DNA of 64,000 nt from Methylobacillus sp. MM3 (GTDB lineage: Bacteria > Pseudomonadota > Gammaproteobacteria > Burkholderiales > Methylophilaceae). The stretch covers positions 1-64,000 of the forward strand of contig NZ_LXTQ01000057.1 in NCBI RefSeq assembly GCF_001645185.1. Direction: 5' to 3'. This document shows, in pieces, positions 32,967-42,100 of the stretch (position 1 is its first letter; every line of letters begins with the position of its first letter). A model generated the notes under the pieces. The model was not told the DNA's origin. It saw only the letters and a list, made by a program, of their open reading frames with translations, and did not search any database. The position numbers and the translations under genes were made by a program.

Positions 32967-34151
32967 ATGAAGCAGGGAGCCGCTCACGCAAACAATACCG
33001 ATCATTTGCCCTGGCTGGATGGGCTGCGTGGCTTTGCCGCGCTGTGGGTGCTGGTTTCGCATGCGCAAATACTGAGCGGGATGCGCGGCATTCCGGTGCT
33101 CTCCTGGGGCGAACTGGCAGTCGATCTGTTCATGCTGCTGTCAGGTTTCCTGATGGCGCATCACTATGTGCTGCGGCAGGAAAAAGAGCCGTGGGACGCA
33201 AAATCCACGTTCTTCACCTTCTGGCTGCGGCGTTTTTTCCGTATCGCGCCCTTGTATTATTTCCTGCTGTTTTTCGCGCTGGTGCTCGGGCCGTGGATAG
33301 GCGACTGGCGCGACGCGATTGCGCTGCAATGGCCGGCAACCGCAACCTCGCCCGCACGCTACGACGACCAGAGCCTGGGCAATATCCTGATGCATGTCAG
33401 TTTCCTGTTCGGTGCGTTTCCCGACTATGCCTTCCGCACGCCCTTGCCGGACTGGTCCATCGGACTGGAGATGTCTTTCTACCTGGCGTTCCCTTTCCTG
33501 ATGCTGCTGGTGTTGCGCATGGGGTTGCTCACGGCCGGACTGCTGACGATCACTCTCGCGGGCATTAGCCTGGTGATTTTCAAGGGATATTTCGAGCAGT
33601 TTGCAATGCCGTCTTTCCTCCCGCTCAAGCTCTACCTGTTTTTCATCGGCATCTGGCTGGCGGTCAGCCGCTTGCAGGGCGGGATGAAAGTCGCGCTGGC
33701 AATGTCGGTCATGGTGCTGATCGCCGTCGGCCTGATCGAGCGTTCCGATCAGGCGCTCGGGCGGATGGTGGTGGTGATCGGCATGTTCTACCTGATGAAT
33801 GACGGCAGCCTGCCCGGAAGCGGATTGTTGCAGGGAAGCATCGAAAAGTTGCGGGCCGTGCTTTCCAGCCGCGTCAGCCGGTTTCTGGGCGATACCTCAT
33901 ATGGCGTTTACTTGCTGCACCTGTTGATCCTCATTCCCGTTGCCGGGATGCTGACGCATTCGACAGCCTATCTCGCACTGAGCGGGCCGTTGCGCTTGCT
34001 GGTATGCGCGGCACTGGTGGCGCCGCCGGTGTACCTGACGGCCTGGCTGTTGTTCCGTACAGTGGAAACCGGAGGGATTCGGATGGGCAAGCGTGTCATC
34101 CTGCAAACAATAGACCGTACGCGGCATGCTTGTCGCCCGGCGGAGACATGA
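32967..34151 (+). CDS. Membrane acyltransferase family 3 protein
   Basis: The protein is about 394 aa and has only the acyltransferase-3 membrane domain: LPWLDGLRGFAALWVLVSHA, LAVDLFMLLSGFLMAHHY, FWLRRFFRIAPLYYF, and a late FLGDTSYGVYLLHLLIL. It lacks the SGNH domain of its divergent neighbour. Such enzymes move acyl groups onto surface or secreted carbohydrates. The start is uncertain: the ATG at 32967 sits right before the domain, while an ATG at 32883 and a GTG at 32871 are also in frame. Confidence 0.83.
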   Translation: MKQGAAHANNTDHLPWLDGLRGFAALWVLVSHAQILSGMRGIPVLSWGELAVDLFMLLSGFLMAHHYVLRQEKEPWDAKSTFFTFWLRRFFRIAPLYYFLLFFALVLGPWIGDWRDAIALQWPATATSPARYDDQSLGNILMHVSFLFGAFPDYAFRTPLPDWSIGLEMSFYLAFPFLMLLVLRMGLLTAGLLTITLAGISLVIFKGYFEQFAMPSFLPLKLYLFFIGIWLAVSRLQGGMKVALAMSVMVLIAVGLIERSDQALGRMVVVIGMFYLMNDGSLPGSGLLQGSIEKLRAVLSSRVSRFLGDTSYGVYLLHLLILIPVAGMLTHSTAYLALSGPLRLLVCAALVAPPVYLTAWLLFRTVETGGIRMGKRVILQTIDRTRHACRPAET

Positions 34152-34170
34152 TTTTTAATTAAAAATCATG
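34147..34170. repeat. Perfect 24-bp AT-rich palindrome over a stop codon
   Basis: CATGATTTTTAATT and its exact complement form a perfect dyad at 34147-34170 that includes the TGA of the acyltransferase gene. Without a GC-rich stem it is not a standard terminator; it could be a protein-binding site. Confidence 0.6.
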
Positions 34171-34193
34171 GGCTTGGAAGGCATCTGCGCGCC

Positions 34194-34215
34194 CTTGTCT
34201 CGTTTTTGAGACAAG
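34194..34215. repeat. Short perfect hairpin
   Basis: CTTGTCTC (34194-34201) pairs with GAGACAAG (34208-34215) around a GTTTTT loop, about 50 bp before a sigma-54-like promoter. It might be a terminator for the acyltransferase gene or an activator site; there is no T run after it. Confidence 0.45.
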
Positions 34216-34263
34216 CTGATGAGCTTGGATGTTGCAACTAACTGATTTAGAAAGATAAATTTA

Positions 34264-34279
34264 TGGCACGCTTCTTGTA
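34264..34279 (+). promoter_or_regulatory. Sigma-54-like promoter
   Basis: TGGCACGCTTCTTGTA matches the -24/-12 consensus TGGCACG-N4-TTGCA with one mismatch (TTGTA) and correct spacing. It lies 44 bp before the lipoprotein gene at 34323. Confidence 0.55.
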
Positions 34280-34322
34280 AGTCTTTCCACATAATCAAGT
34301 AAAAACGATAAAGGTGGAGCTT

Positions 34323-34736
34323 ATGTCACACATGGCATGGCGCGGGGTAACAGGCATATTGCTAGCGGGGTTGATGACCGGATGTATGCCGCTGGGAGTG
34401 ACCGCCCTCGGTGTCGGCGGATCGACTGCCGTATCGCATACATTAAACGGCATTACATACCGGACATTCACCGCATCCAGCGGTAAGGTCAAACACGCCG
34501 CATTGGCCGCGTTGAATCGCATGGAAATCAAGATCGTTTCCACTACCAAGCAGGACAAGACCGAGATTCTGAACGCTACGGCGTCCGGTCGTACGATACA
34601 GGTTCAGTTGGAGCCGCTTACCTCGAATACGACGCGAATGCGGGTGACCGCCACGAACGGCGGTCTTATCTACGATAGCGCGACCGCTACTGAAATCATT
34701 CTGCAAACCGAGCGGATGATGGAGGGTAGCGCATAA
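34323..34736 (+). CDS. DUF3568-like small lipoprotein
   Basis: The 137-aa product has a lipoprotein signal (GILLAGLMTGC, lipid attachment at the cysteine) followed by a Gly-rich stretch (LGVTALGVGGSTAV) and a small alpha/beta body with YRTFTASSGKVKHAALAALN, typical of DUF3568 lipoproteins. The function of the family is unknown. A GGTGGAG site supports the ATG at 34323. It is the first gene after a sigma-54-like promoter and is followed after 21 bp by a secreted protein gene. Confidence 0.78.
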   Translation: MSHMAWRGVTGILLAGLMTGCMPLGVTALGVGGSTAVSHTLNGITYRTFTASSGKVKHAALAALNRMEIKIVSTTKQDKTEILNATASGRTIQVQLEPLTSNTTRMRVTATNGGLIYDSATATEIILQTERMMEGSA

Positions 34737-34757
34737 AACCGTCATGAGGAGAGCAGC

Positions 34758-35609
34758 ATGAACGCACTGAAGATGGCTCTGGCAGCAAGTTCTGTCACGG
34801 TGGCTTTATCGGCTGCAGCAGCGGAAACTACAGTCGCCTTAACGGATGATGCGCTGTATCTGCAACGCATAGAGTCTGTATACCTTGCCACGGCGGGTTC
34901 CGCGGATAACCTCGCCAATTTGGCCGACGGGCTCAGAACCGCGACCCCCGTTACACTGGTCGAAGCGAACCCGGACGGCACGCTCTCCACGCTCACTTTT
35001 ACGCCGCCCACCCGCCCGATGGGCTACGGCAACATCACGCACACGCTGGATTACGCCACGCGCGACCTGGCGGCGGCGGGCATCGACTCGCCGACAGCCG
35101 AACAACTGCATGCAGCGCTGATGGGAGGCACTGTCACCAATGCCGCCGGGGAGACCACGCAGCTGGCTGGCGTGTTGCAATTGCGCAGCCATGGCATGGG
35201 CTGGGGGAAAATCGCACACACGCTGGATATCAGCCCTTCGCCTCACTCCAAGGCCGCGTTCGTGCCGAGCGATCGCGGGGCAGCCGTCACGGTCAAGCCC
35301 ACCTCCGGAAAGGCTACCGGCATTACCACCGCGGGCGGCGCGAAACTGAACGCCACCTCTTCCGGCAAGCCCTCGAAATCCGGCATTGTGACTGCCAGCG
35401 GTGGCGGCGCTTCGCAGGCCAGATACAGCTCCGGCAACGGGCATGCCAAATCCGGCATCGTAACCGCCGGAGGCACCAGTGCCGGGGTTTCCGGTGTCGT
35501 CAACGCACAAGGCAACGGCGTGCATGCCGGCGGCCTCGCGGGAGGGCGCGTCAGCACTGCCGGCGGCGGTTCCGGGAACGGAAACGCGTTCGGCAAATCG
35601 AAGCACTGA
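34758..35609 (+). CDS. Secreted protein with Gly/Ser-rich tail, unknown function
   Basis: The 283-aa protein has a Sec signal (MNALKMALAASSVTVALSAAAA). The folded part holds two related segments, MGYGNITHTLDYATRDLA (about 92-109) and MGWGKIAHTLDIS (about 147-159), which look like a duplicated motif. From about residue 175 it becomes a low-complexity Gly/Ser/Ala/Lys tail with repeats of KSGIVTAGG. A GAGGAG site precedes the ATG. The tail suggests a flexible, surface-exposed or matrix-associated protein. I do not recognise the family. Confidence 0.75.
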   Translation: MNALKMALAASSVTVALSAAAAETTVALTDDALYLQRIESVYLATAGSADNLANLADGLRTATPVTLVEANPDGTLSTLTFTPPTRPMGYGNITHTLDYATRDLAAAGIDSPTAEQLHAALMGGTVTNAAGETTQLAGVLQLRSHGMGWGKIAHTLDISPSPHSKAAFVPSDRGAAVTVKPTSGKATGITTAGGAKLNATSSGKPSKSGIVTASGGGASQARYSSGNGHAKSGIVTAGGTSAGVSGVVNAQGNGVHAGGLAGGRVSTAGGGSGNGNAFGKSKH

Positions 35610-35688
35610 TCAAGCAGGTTCTTTGTACCATGCGCCCACTTGCCACTCTGGCAGGGGCGCGATGCTTTTCCTTTGAAAGGGGAACGGA

Positions 35689-36642
35689 ATGCATCGACAA
35701 CAAAACTTTCGTCATGTGTCTTCCATGGGTGAATTTATCGCAAACGCCATGTTGATGGTGGTGGCCGTGGCCATCGCCTTTTCGCTGCCGGGCATGGTGA
35801 ATTCATTCATCTACCGCTGGTGGCCGATGATCTCGACCAACCCGGATATGCTGTTCTTCGCCGAGGCCGGATTTGCGGCGCTGCTGGTGGTGGTGTTCAT
35901 CGCCGTCAAGAATGCCTTGCAGAATCGCGAGGTTGTCGACAGCGCCAGGCTGGCGGCACTGGTGCATGCGAGCAGCAAGAGTGGCTGGCTGACGCGGTGG
36001 CGCGAACGCCTGCTGATCCGGAAAATCCCCGCAGCGGAGTGTGCCTGCGTGATGACCGTGACCGGCTACGATACCTTTGCCCAGACCGATAGCCAGTTTC
36101 ACGAGGTGCTGCATGAATCGCGCGAAATACGCGTGATGCTGCTCAACCCGATGAGCGACGGCGCGCGGATGCGGGCGGATTCGCTTTCCGACGAGCGCGA
36201 TTACTACGGCCGCATGCTGGAAGAAATTCACGAAAGCGTTGGTTATCTTAAATCCTTGCGCAGTAGCGGCAAGAAAGTCACCCTCAAGTTTTACGACCAT
36301 CGGCCATTCTGGAAGCTGGTAATCATCGGCGATTACGTGTGGGTGCAGTATTGCCAGGACGGATTCGAGGTGAACGCGGTGCCGGAGTACGTGTTCGCGC
36401 TGCAATCGAACAGCCCGGAGCGCGGCTTGTACACGCCGTTCAACACGCTGTTCAACGAGAAGTGGAATGAAATGCCGACACTGGAGTTCGATTTCGAGAC
36501 CGACGAACTGGTGCAGCGCGACACGAATGGCATGGTGCTGGGCCGGGCCTTGCTGCCGCATTCGCCGCACGCCGGGAAGAAGCTCGCCATCGCGCGGCAT
36601 TCGCAGTGCGCGCTGACTGGCTATATCCCCAATCAGGCCTGA
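35689..36642 (+). CDS. Membrane-anchored protein with a PLD-like cytoplasmic domain
   Basis: The 317-aa protein has two N-terminal membrane helices (NAMLMVVAVAIAFSLPGMV and FFAEAGFAALLVVVFIAV) and a soluble part that follows a phospholipase-D-like fold pattern (VTGYDTFAQ, EIRVMLLNP, VGYLKSLRSSGKKVTLKFYDHRPFWKLVIIGDYVW). The HxK catalytic signature of true PLD enzymes is not visible, so it is probably a non-catalytic relative. It follows the secreted protein by 79 bp and ends 1 bp before the convergent GGDEF-EAL gene. Confidence 0.7.
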   Translation: MHRQQNFRHVSSMGEFIANAMLMVVAVAIAFSLPGMVNSFIYRWWPMISTNPDMLFFAEAGFAALLVVVFIAVKNALQNREVVDSARLAALVHASSKSGWLTRWRERLLIRKIPAAECACVMTVTGYDTFAQTDSQFHEVLHESREIRVMLLNPMSDGARMRADSLSDERDYYGRMLEEIHESVGYLKSLRSSGKKVTLKFYDHRPFWKLVIIGDYVWVQYCQDGFEVNAVPEYVFALQSNSPERGLYTPFNTLFNEKWNEMPTLEFDFETDELVQRDTNGMVLGRALLPHSPHAGKKLAIARHSQCALTGYIPNQA

Positions 36643-36643
36643 T

Positions 36644-39097
36644 TCAGGCGGTGACCGCTTCTACCCAGTTGCGGCGGAAAACCTCGGCCGGAGCGGGTTC
36701 GGCGTAAAAAAATCCCTGGGCTTTGTCGCAGCCTTCCTCGATTACGAACGCCAGTTGCTGCCGGTTTTCTATGCCCTCGGCCACCAGTTGAATCTTCAGG
36801 CTTTTCGCCAGCGCAATAATGGCCCGGACGATGGCGGCATTCTCCATATCGTCGATGACGCCGCTGATGAAAGAGCGGTCGATCTTGATTTGCGTGGGGC
36901 CGAAACGCTTGAAATAGCTGAGCGACGAATAGCCGATGCCGAAATCGTCAATGGCGATCTTCACTCCCATGGCTTTCAGTTCGCCGATCAACGCCAGGTT
37001 CTGCTCGGTGTCCTGCAGCAGGAATTGTTCGGTGATTTCCAGGCAGAGCAGGGAAGCATCGAGGCCGCTGCCGGCCAGGGCCTGGCGTATCTTTTGCGTC
37101 AGGTTGCCGCTCTTGAATTGCCGGGCGCTGATATTGATCGACACCGATACGGGCTTGCCGGCCTTCTGCCAGCCCGCGGCTTCCGCGCAGGCAGTCGCGA
37201 TGACCCAGTCGCCGATGGGTACGATCAGGCCGGTTTCTTCGGCGAAGGGAATGAACATTTCCGGCCGTAGCAGGCCGAGTTCCGGATGCTGCCAGCGTAT
37301 CAGCGCTTCGGCGCATATATCCTCGCTGCCGGTCAGGGAAACGATGGGCTGGTAATACAATTCGAATTCCCCGTGCTCGATGCCATGCCGCAATTCCTTT
37401 TCCAGCTTGAAGCGCTGCTCGATGCGCGTGGTCAGTTCGGCGCGGTAGAACTGAACATTGTTGCGCCCCTCGGCCTTGGCCTGATAGAGCGCGCTGTCGG
37501 CACATTTGAGCAAGGTTTTGGCATTCTTGCCGTCGCCGGGGAACAGGCTGACGCCCATGCTGGTACCGATGTTGACGGGCTGGCCTTCGAGCATCACGGG
37601 CCGGGTAAAATCCGCCAAAATCTTGTTGACCACGTTCGATACATCGTCCGGCGTGTGGATATTGGGCAGCAGCAGCACGAACTCATCGCCGCCGAAGCGC
37701 GCCACGCAGTCGGTCTCGCGCACCGCGGCCTTGAGCCGGGCGCCGACTTCCTGTAGCAGTTGGTCGCCCGCCTCGTGTCCGAGGTTGTCGTTGATTTCCT
37801 TGAAATGATCGAGATCGAGGAACACGACCGCCAGCCCGGTATTCTGCCGCCGGGCGATCAATATCTGGTCGTCCGCCTCCTCCAGCAGCCTGGAACGGTT
37901 GGCGAGCCCGGTCAGCGTGTCGAAGTGCGCCAGGCGCGCCAGTTCGTATTCCGAATTCTTGCGCTCGGTCAGGTCGTGGATCTGGTAGAGGTAGCACATC
38001 GGCGCGCTGCCTTGCGTCAGCAGCGAGACGCTGACCAGCGTCCATAACTCGTTGCCGCTTTTGGGCAGGAAGCGTTTTTCGAACTGCACCGTCGACAGGC
38101 CTCCGGAAAGCAGCGTGGCAAGTTGCTGTTTTTCGATGCTCAGGTCGGATTTATGTGTGAGGTCGGATTGGTACATTGCCGACAATTCCATCTGGTCGTA
38201 GCCCAGTAGCCGGCACAACGCCGCGTTCATTTGCAGGAATGCCCCGTCCAGGCTGATCAGCGCCATGCCCACCGGCGCGAAGTCGAAGGCCTTGCGGAAA
38301 TGCTCTTCGCTGCGGCGCAGCGATTGCTCGATGGCCAGCCGTTCGCTGACGTCGCGGAACGCCATCACCGCGCCCAGGATGTTGCCATCAACATCGCGTA
38401 TCGGCGCGGCGGAATCGTCTATCGGCCGCTGCTGGCCGTTGCGCGCGGCGAGCATGGTGCCGAATTCGATGCCGACGACGCCGTTGTTCTGCAAGGCGCG
38501 CGAGATCGGGTTCGTTTCCCGCTCGCCGGTGCGCGGATTGCGCAGCAGCAGCAAGTCCTCCACGGGGCGTCCCTTGGCGTCCGCCAGCTTCCAGCCGAGC
38601 GCTCCCTCCGCCGCCGGGTTCAGAAACTGGACCAACCCCTGCTTGTCCGTCGCGATCACCCCATCCGCGACGCAGCGCAGCGCGGTGGCAAACCAGCGCT
38701 CGGATTCGCGCAGCCGCGTTTCCAGTCCGGACTTGTACAGCGCCACTTCGATGGCGGCGCGCAGCTCGTTGGCTTGGAAGGGCTTGGTCAGGTAGCCGTA
38801 GGGCGCGGTTTGCGCCGCGCGTTCTACCGTGTGCATATCGCTGTAGGCGGTAAGGAAGATAACGGGCGTATGGAAGCGATGGCTAATGTGCCGCGCGGTC
38901 TCGATGCCATCCATGTCGCCCTTGATGATGATGTCCATCAGCACCAGCGTCGGGCGGTGCTGTTCGATCATCGCCAGCGCATCCTTGCCGTTGTCCGCGA
39001 TCGCGCAGACCTGGTAATTCATCTCCTGTAGCTGATAAGAAAGATCCATGGCCACGATGGACTCGTCTTCAACGATCAGGATATTGGCTGGCTGCAT
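36644..39097 (-). CDS. Response regulator REC-PAS-PAS-GGDEF-EAL
   Basis: The 817-aa protein has, in order: a receiver domain with phosphoacceptor D55 (LVLMD) and KPF near 105; PAS about 130-255; PAS about 262-380; GGDEF about 390-550, with intact GGDEF at 469-473 and I-site RETD at 460-463; and EAL about 565-817, with intact EAL at 597-599 and the IDDFGIGYSS loop. It could both make and degrade c-di-GMP under control of phosphorylation. AAAGGA precedes the ATG at 39097. It follows the sensor kinase gene by 20 bp and is its evident partner. Confidence 0.93.
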   Translation of the reverse strand: MQPANILIVEDESIVAMDLSYQLQEMNYQVCAIADNGKDALAMIEQHRPTLVLMDIIIKGDMDGIETARHISHRFHTPVIFLTAYSDMHTVERAAQTAPYGYLTKPFQANELRAAIEVALYKSGLETRLRESERWFATALRCVADGVIATDKQGLVQFLNPAAEGALGWKLADAKGRPVEDLLLLRNPRTGERETNPISRALQNNGVVGIEFGTMLAARNGQQRPIDDSAAPIRDVDGNILGAVMAFRDVSERLAIEQSLRRSEEHFRKAFDFAPVGMALISLDGAFLQMNAALCRLLGYDQMELSAMYQSDLTHKSDLSIEKQQLATLLSGGLSTVQFEKRFLPKSGNELWTLVSVSLLTQGSAPMCYLYQIHDLTERKNSEYELARLAHFDTLTGLANRSRLLEEADDQILIARRQNTGLAVVFLDLDHFKEINDNLGHEAGDQLLQEVGARLKAAVRETDCVARFGGDEFVLLLPNIHTPDDVSNVVNKILADFTRPVMLEGQPVNIGTSMGVSLFPGDGKNAKTLLKCADSALYQAKAEGRNNVQFYRAELTTRIEQRFKLEKELRHGIEHGEFELYYQPIVSLTGSEDICAEALIRWQHPELGLLRPEMFIPFAEETGLIVPIGDWVIATACAEAAGWQKAGKPVSVSINISARQFKSGNLTQKIRQALAGSGLDASLLCLEITEQFLLQDTEQNLALIGELKAMGVKIAIDDFGIGYSSLSYFKRFGPTQIKIDRSFISGVIDDMENAAIVRAIIALAKSLKIQLVAEGIENRQQLAFVIEEGCDKAQGFFYAEPAPAEVFRRNWVEAVTA

Positions 39098-39117
39098 GCG
39101 GAATCCTTTCTTGCGGG

Positions 39118-42100
39118 TTAAAGGGTGGCACCGGGCCACTGCGGGCTGTCGAGACGAAAGGTCAGGCTGACGTGGGTACCGCCGCCGTCGCGTGCTGAGA
39201 TATCGAGTTTCCCGTCGATCTGGGACGCCAGCGTGGCGACCAGCTTGAGGCCCAGGGACGACGCAGTCTGGATGTTCAGGCTGGCCGGCAACCCGACGCC
39301 GTCATCCGTCACCTCCAGCGTGACGGTGTCGCTGTCCGGCTCATGCCGCGCAAGGCGAATATGGATACTGCCCGGGCGACTGTCGGGGAAGCCGTGCTTG
39401 AGGCTATTGGAGATCAGCTCGTTGAGTTGCAGGCCGACCGGTACGGCCAACTCCAGTCCGATTTCGATCGGTTCCAGTTCGGTCGTGATACGGATGTCGC
39501 GCTGGGAAACGGCGGCGACCGTGCCAAGCTGGCGGCACATGTCATCGATATAGCCGTCGAGCGCGATCGAGGACAGGTTGGTCGACCGGTAGAGCTTCTC
39601 GTGCACAAGCGCCATGGCCCGCACGCGGTTGGCCGATTCCTGCAGCGCGGTACGCGCCGTCCCCTCGGGCAAGGTGCGGATTTGCAGGTTGAAGAGGCTG
39701 GTAACGACTTGCAGGTTGTTCTTGACGCGGTGATAGACCTCCTTCAGCAATACTTCCTTTTCCGCTAGCGCGGCGGCGATGGCCTGTTCCTTCTGCTTGC
39801 GGTCGCTGATGTTCATGATCTGCGCGATGAAATACAACGGCTTGCCGGCCTCGTCGCGCAACAGGGTGACCGTCAGCAGCACCCATACGAATTGGCCGTC
39901 CTTGCGGATGTAGCGTTTCTCCATCTGATAGGAGGGAATATGGCCTTCCATCAGTTGCTGCACATGGCCAAGATCGTTTTTCAGGTCATCCGGGTGCGTG
40001 ACTTCCTGGAAGGTCATCTGCTCCAATTCCATCCTGCCGTAGCCGACGATGGCGCAGGTCGCGGTGTTGACGCTGAGCCAGTGGCCGTCGAGCGACACGA
40101 TCGCGATACCGATAGGCGCATGCTCGAAAATGCTGCGAAAACGCTTCTCGCTGGCGAGCAGCGACTCTTCGGCCTGGCGCAGCTCGGAAATGTCGATGTT
40201 GATGCCTATCATGTGCAGGGGCTGGCCGCGCTCGTCGCGGACAACGACGGCGTTGGCCTTGATCCGGCGGAAGGACTCATCGGGCAGGACGATGCGGAAT
40301 TCCTGCGCAAACGCCGCGCCATGAATGAGCGCAGCGGCTACGGCACCTTCGATGCCGGCCACGTCGTCCGGATGGATACGGTCGCGCCACATGAGGTAGG
40401 TGCCGCTCGCGGTGAGGGGATCGATCTGATAGATCTCATACATCCTGGCATCCCAGGCCATGCGTCCGGTTTGCACATTCCAGTCCCACACGCCGATACC
40501 GCCGGCCTCGGCAGCGAGCGCGAGACGGCTGTTCAGCTTGCGCAGCTCCAATTCCGAAGTGCGCAGTGCGGCGGTCATGTCGTCCGCCAGCGCCAGCGCG
40601 CTTTCACGCGTGATCGCCAATGAGCGCACCAGCATGAACAGCAGCAGGCTGACGATGATGCCCGCAGTCAGGATGATCTGCGCTTTCTGGTGATCTATGT
40701 TTTTTTCGAAGGCGGGCAGCGAGGTCGCGTGCAGTGTCCACAGATGATTCGCGATGTGCAGCGGGAAGTCCGCCGAATACGCCTGCGGCTTCCTCGCCGT
40801 GGGTGCTGCGCTGTCAAACATTTTCGCCTCTTCGCTGGCCTGCTGGCCATCGAAAATTTCCAGTCTCAGCCATGGAGACTGCTCGCCCATGATGCCCTGT
40901 ATCAGGTCGTTCATGCGGAATCCGCTGCTGACGTAGCCCATCAGCGCGTGCCGCCGCTGCTCCACGGTGTCGATCGGCATGCCGTTGCGATAAACCGGGA
41001 CATACATTACGAAGCCAGTCTGCTCGTCCTGGCCGTTTTCCTGGGCCAGCCTCACCTTGCCGGAAATGGTGGTGTTTCCGGTATCTGCGGCCTGCGCGAT
41101 CGCTTTTTTGCGCACCGCTTCGGAGTACATGTCGTAGCCGAATGCGCGCTGGTTGCGCCAGTCGAACGGCTCGATGTAATTGACCGGCAGATAGGCTTCG
41201 CGCTCGCCCGCCGGGCGGATCGCATAATCCGGAAACCCTTCGTTGCGGATGCGCGCGACATGGGCCGGCTTGTCCGGGGCGTGCACCCACTCCGCAAAGG
41301 CGAACGACTGCATGCCGGGGAAGCGCTTGTCGATTTCCAGAACGCGCGCATATTTATGCCACTCTTCGCGTGTGACCCGTTGGGAAGAGGTGAACAAGGC
41401 TACGCCGCCGCGCAGGATCTGCTGGTAATCCGTCATGCGCTCGATAATGCGTAGCTGGGCTTCGGTGCCTAAAGATTCGAAATGGTCGCGTGCGTCATTT
41501 TCTGCATCTTCCGATACGGTATGCCAGATGAACATCGTCAACCCCAGTGCCGCCAGCAGCGTCAGCCAGGGCACTTTCACATCGCCAAAGGCAATCGGCG
41601 CGGTCTGGAATTGCATCCGCTGATTGATGTCCGCCGCGAGAATCTGGCCGGTCATGCAGCACAGCACGATGAATGTGACGAGCAGGATCAGGGAGCTGTT
41701 GAGGTCGGCCGTCGCGAACGGCCCCGTACCGTGGGTCGTGTGCCAGACGGCAGCGCCGGAAAGCAGCAGCAAGGCGACCGATACGCCGGGCTGGCCGTAA
41801 CGGTAGGCGATCAGCGCGATCAATGGCATATGCAGGTACAGCAGCAGGCGATCAAGATGGTTGGCGGAGTGATGGCCGTCGAAGATCAGCCACGACGCCA
41901 GTGTAAAGACGGCCAGCGCGGCCACCATCGACCACCCCGGACGGAATCGCATCTGCCGCGATGGCCCGCCCTTCGCCAGCCAGATGAGCATCAGCGGCGT
42001 GACGACGAGGGCGCCGCCGACGTCGCCCAGCCACCAGTTGATCCACACCGGCCACAACGCCGAGACTGGAGTAAAGCCGCCCACCAGCAAGGTGGTGGTG

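Noticed and set aside
34147-34170. 24-bp palindrome as a rho-independent terminator
   Set aside because: The stem is almost entirely A and T, so it would be too weak; listed as a repeat instead.
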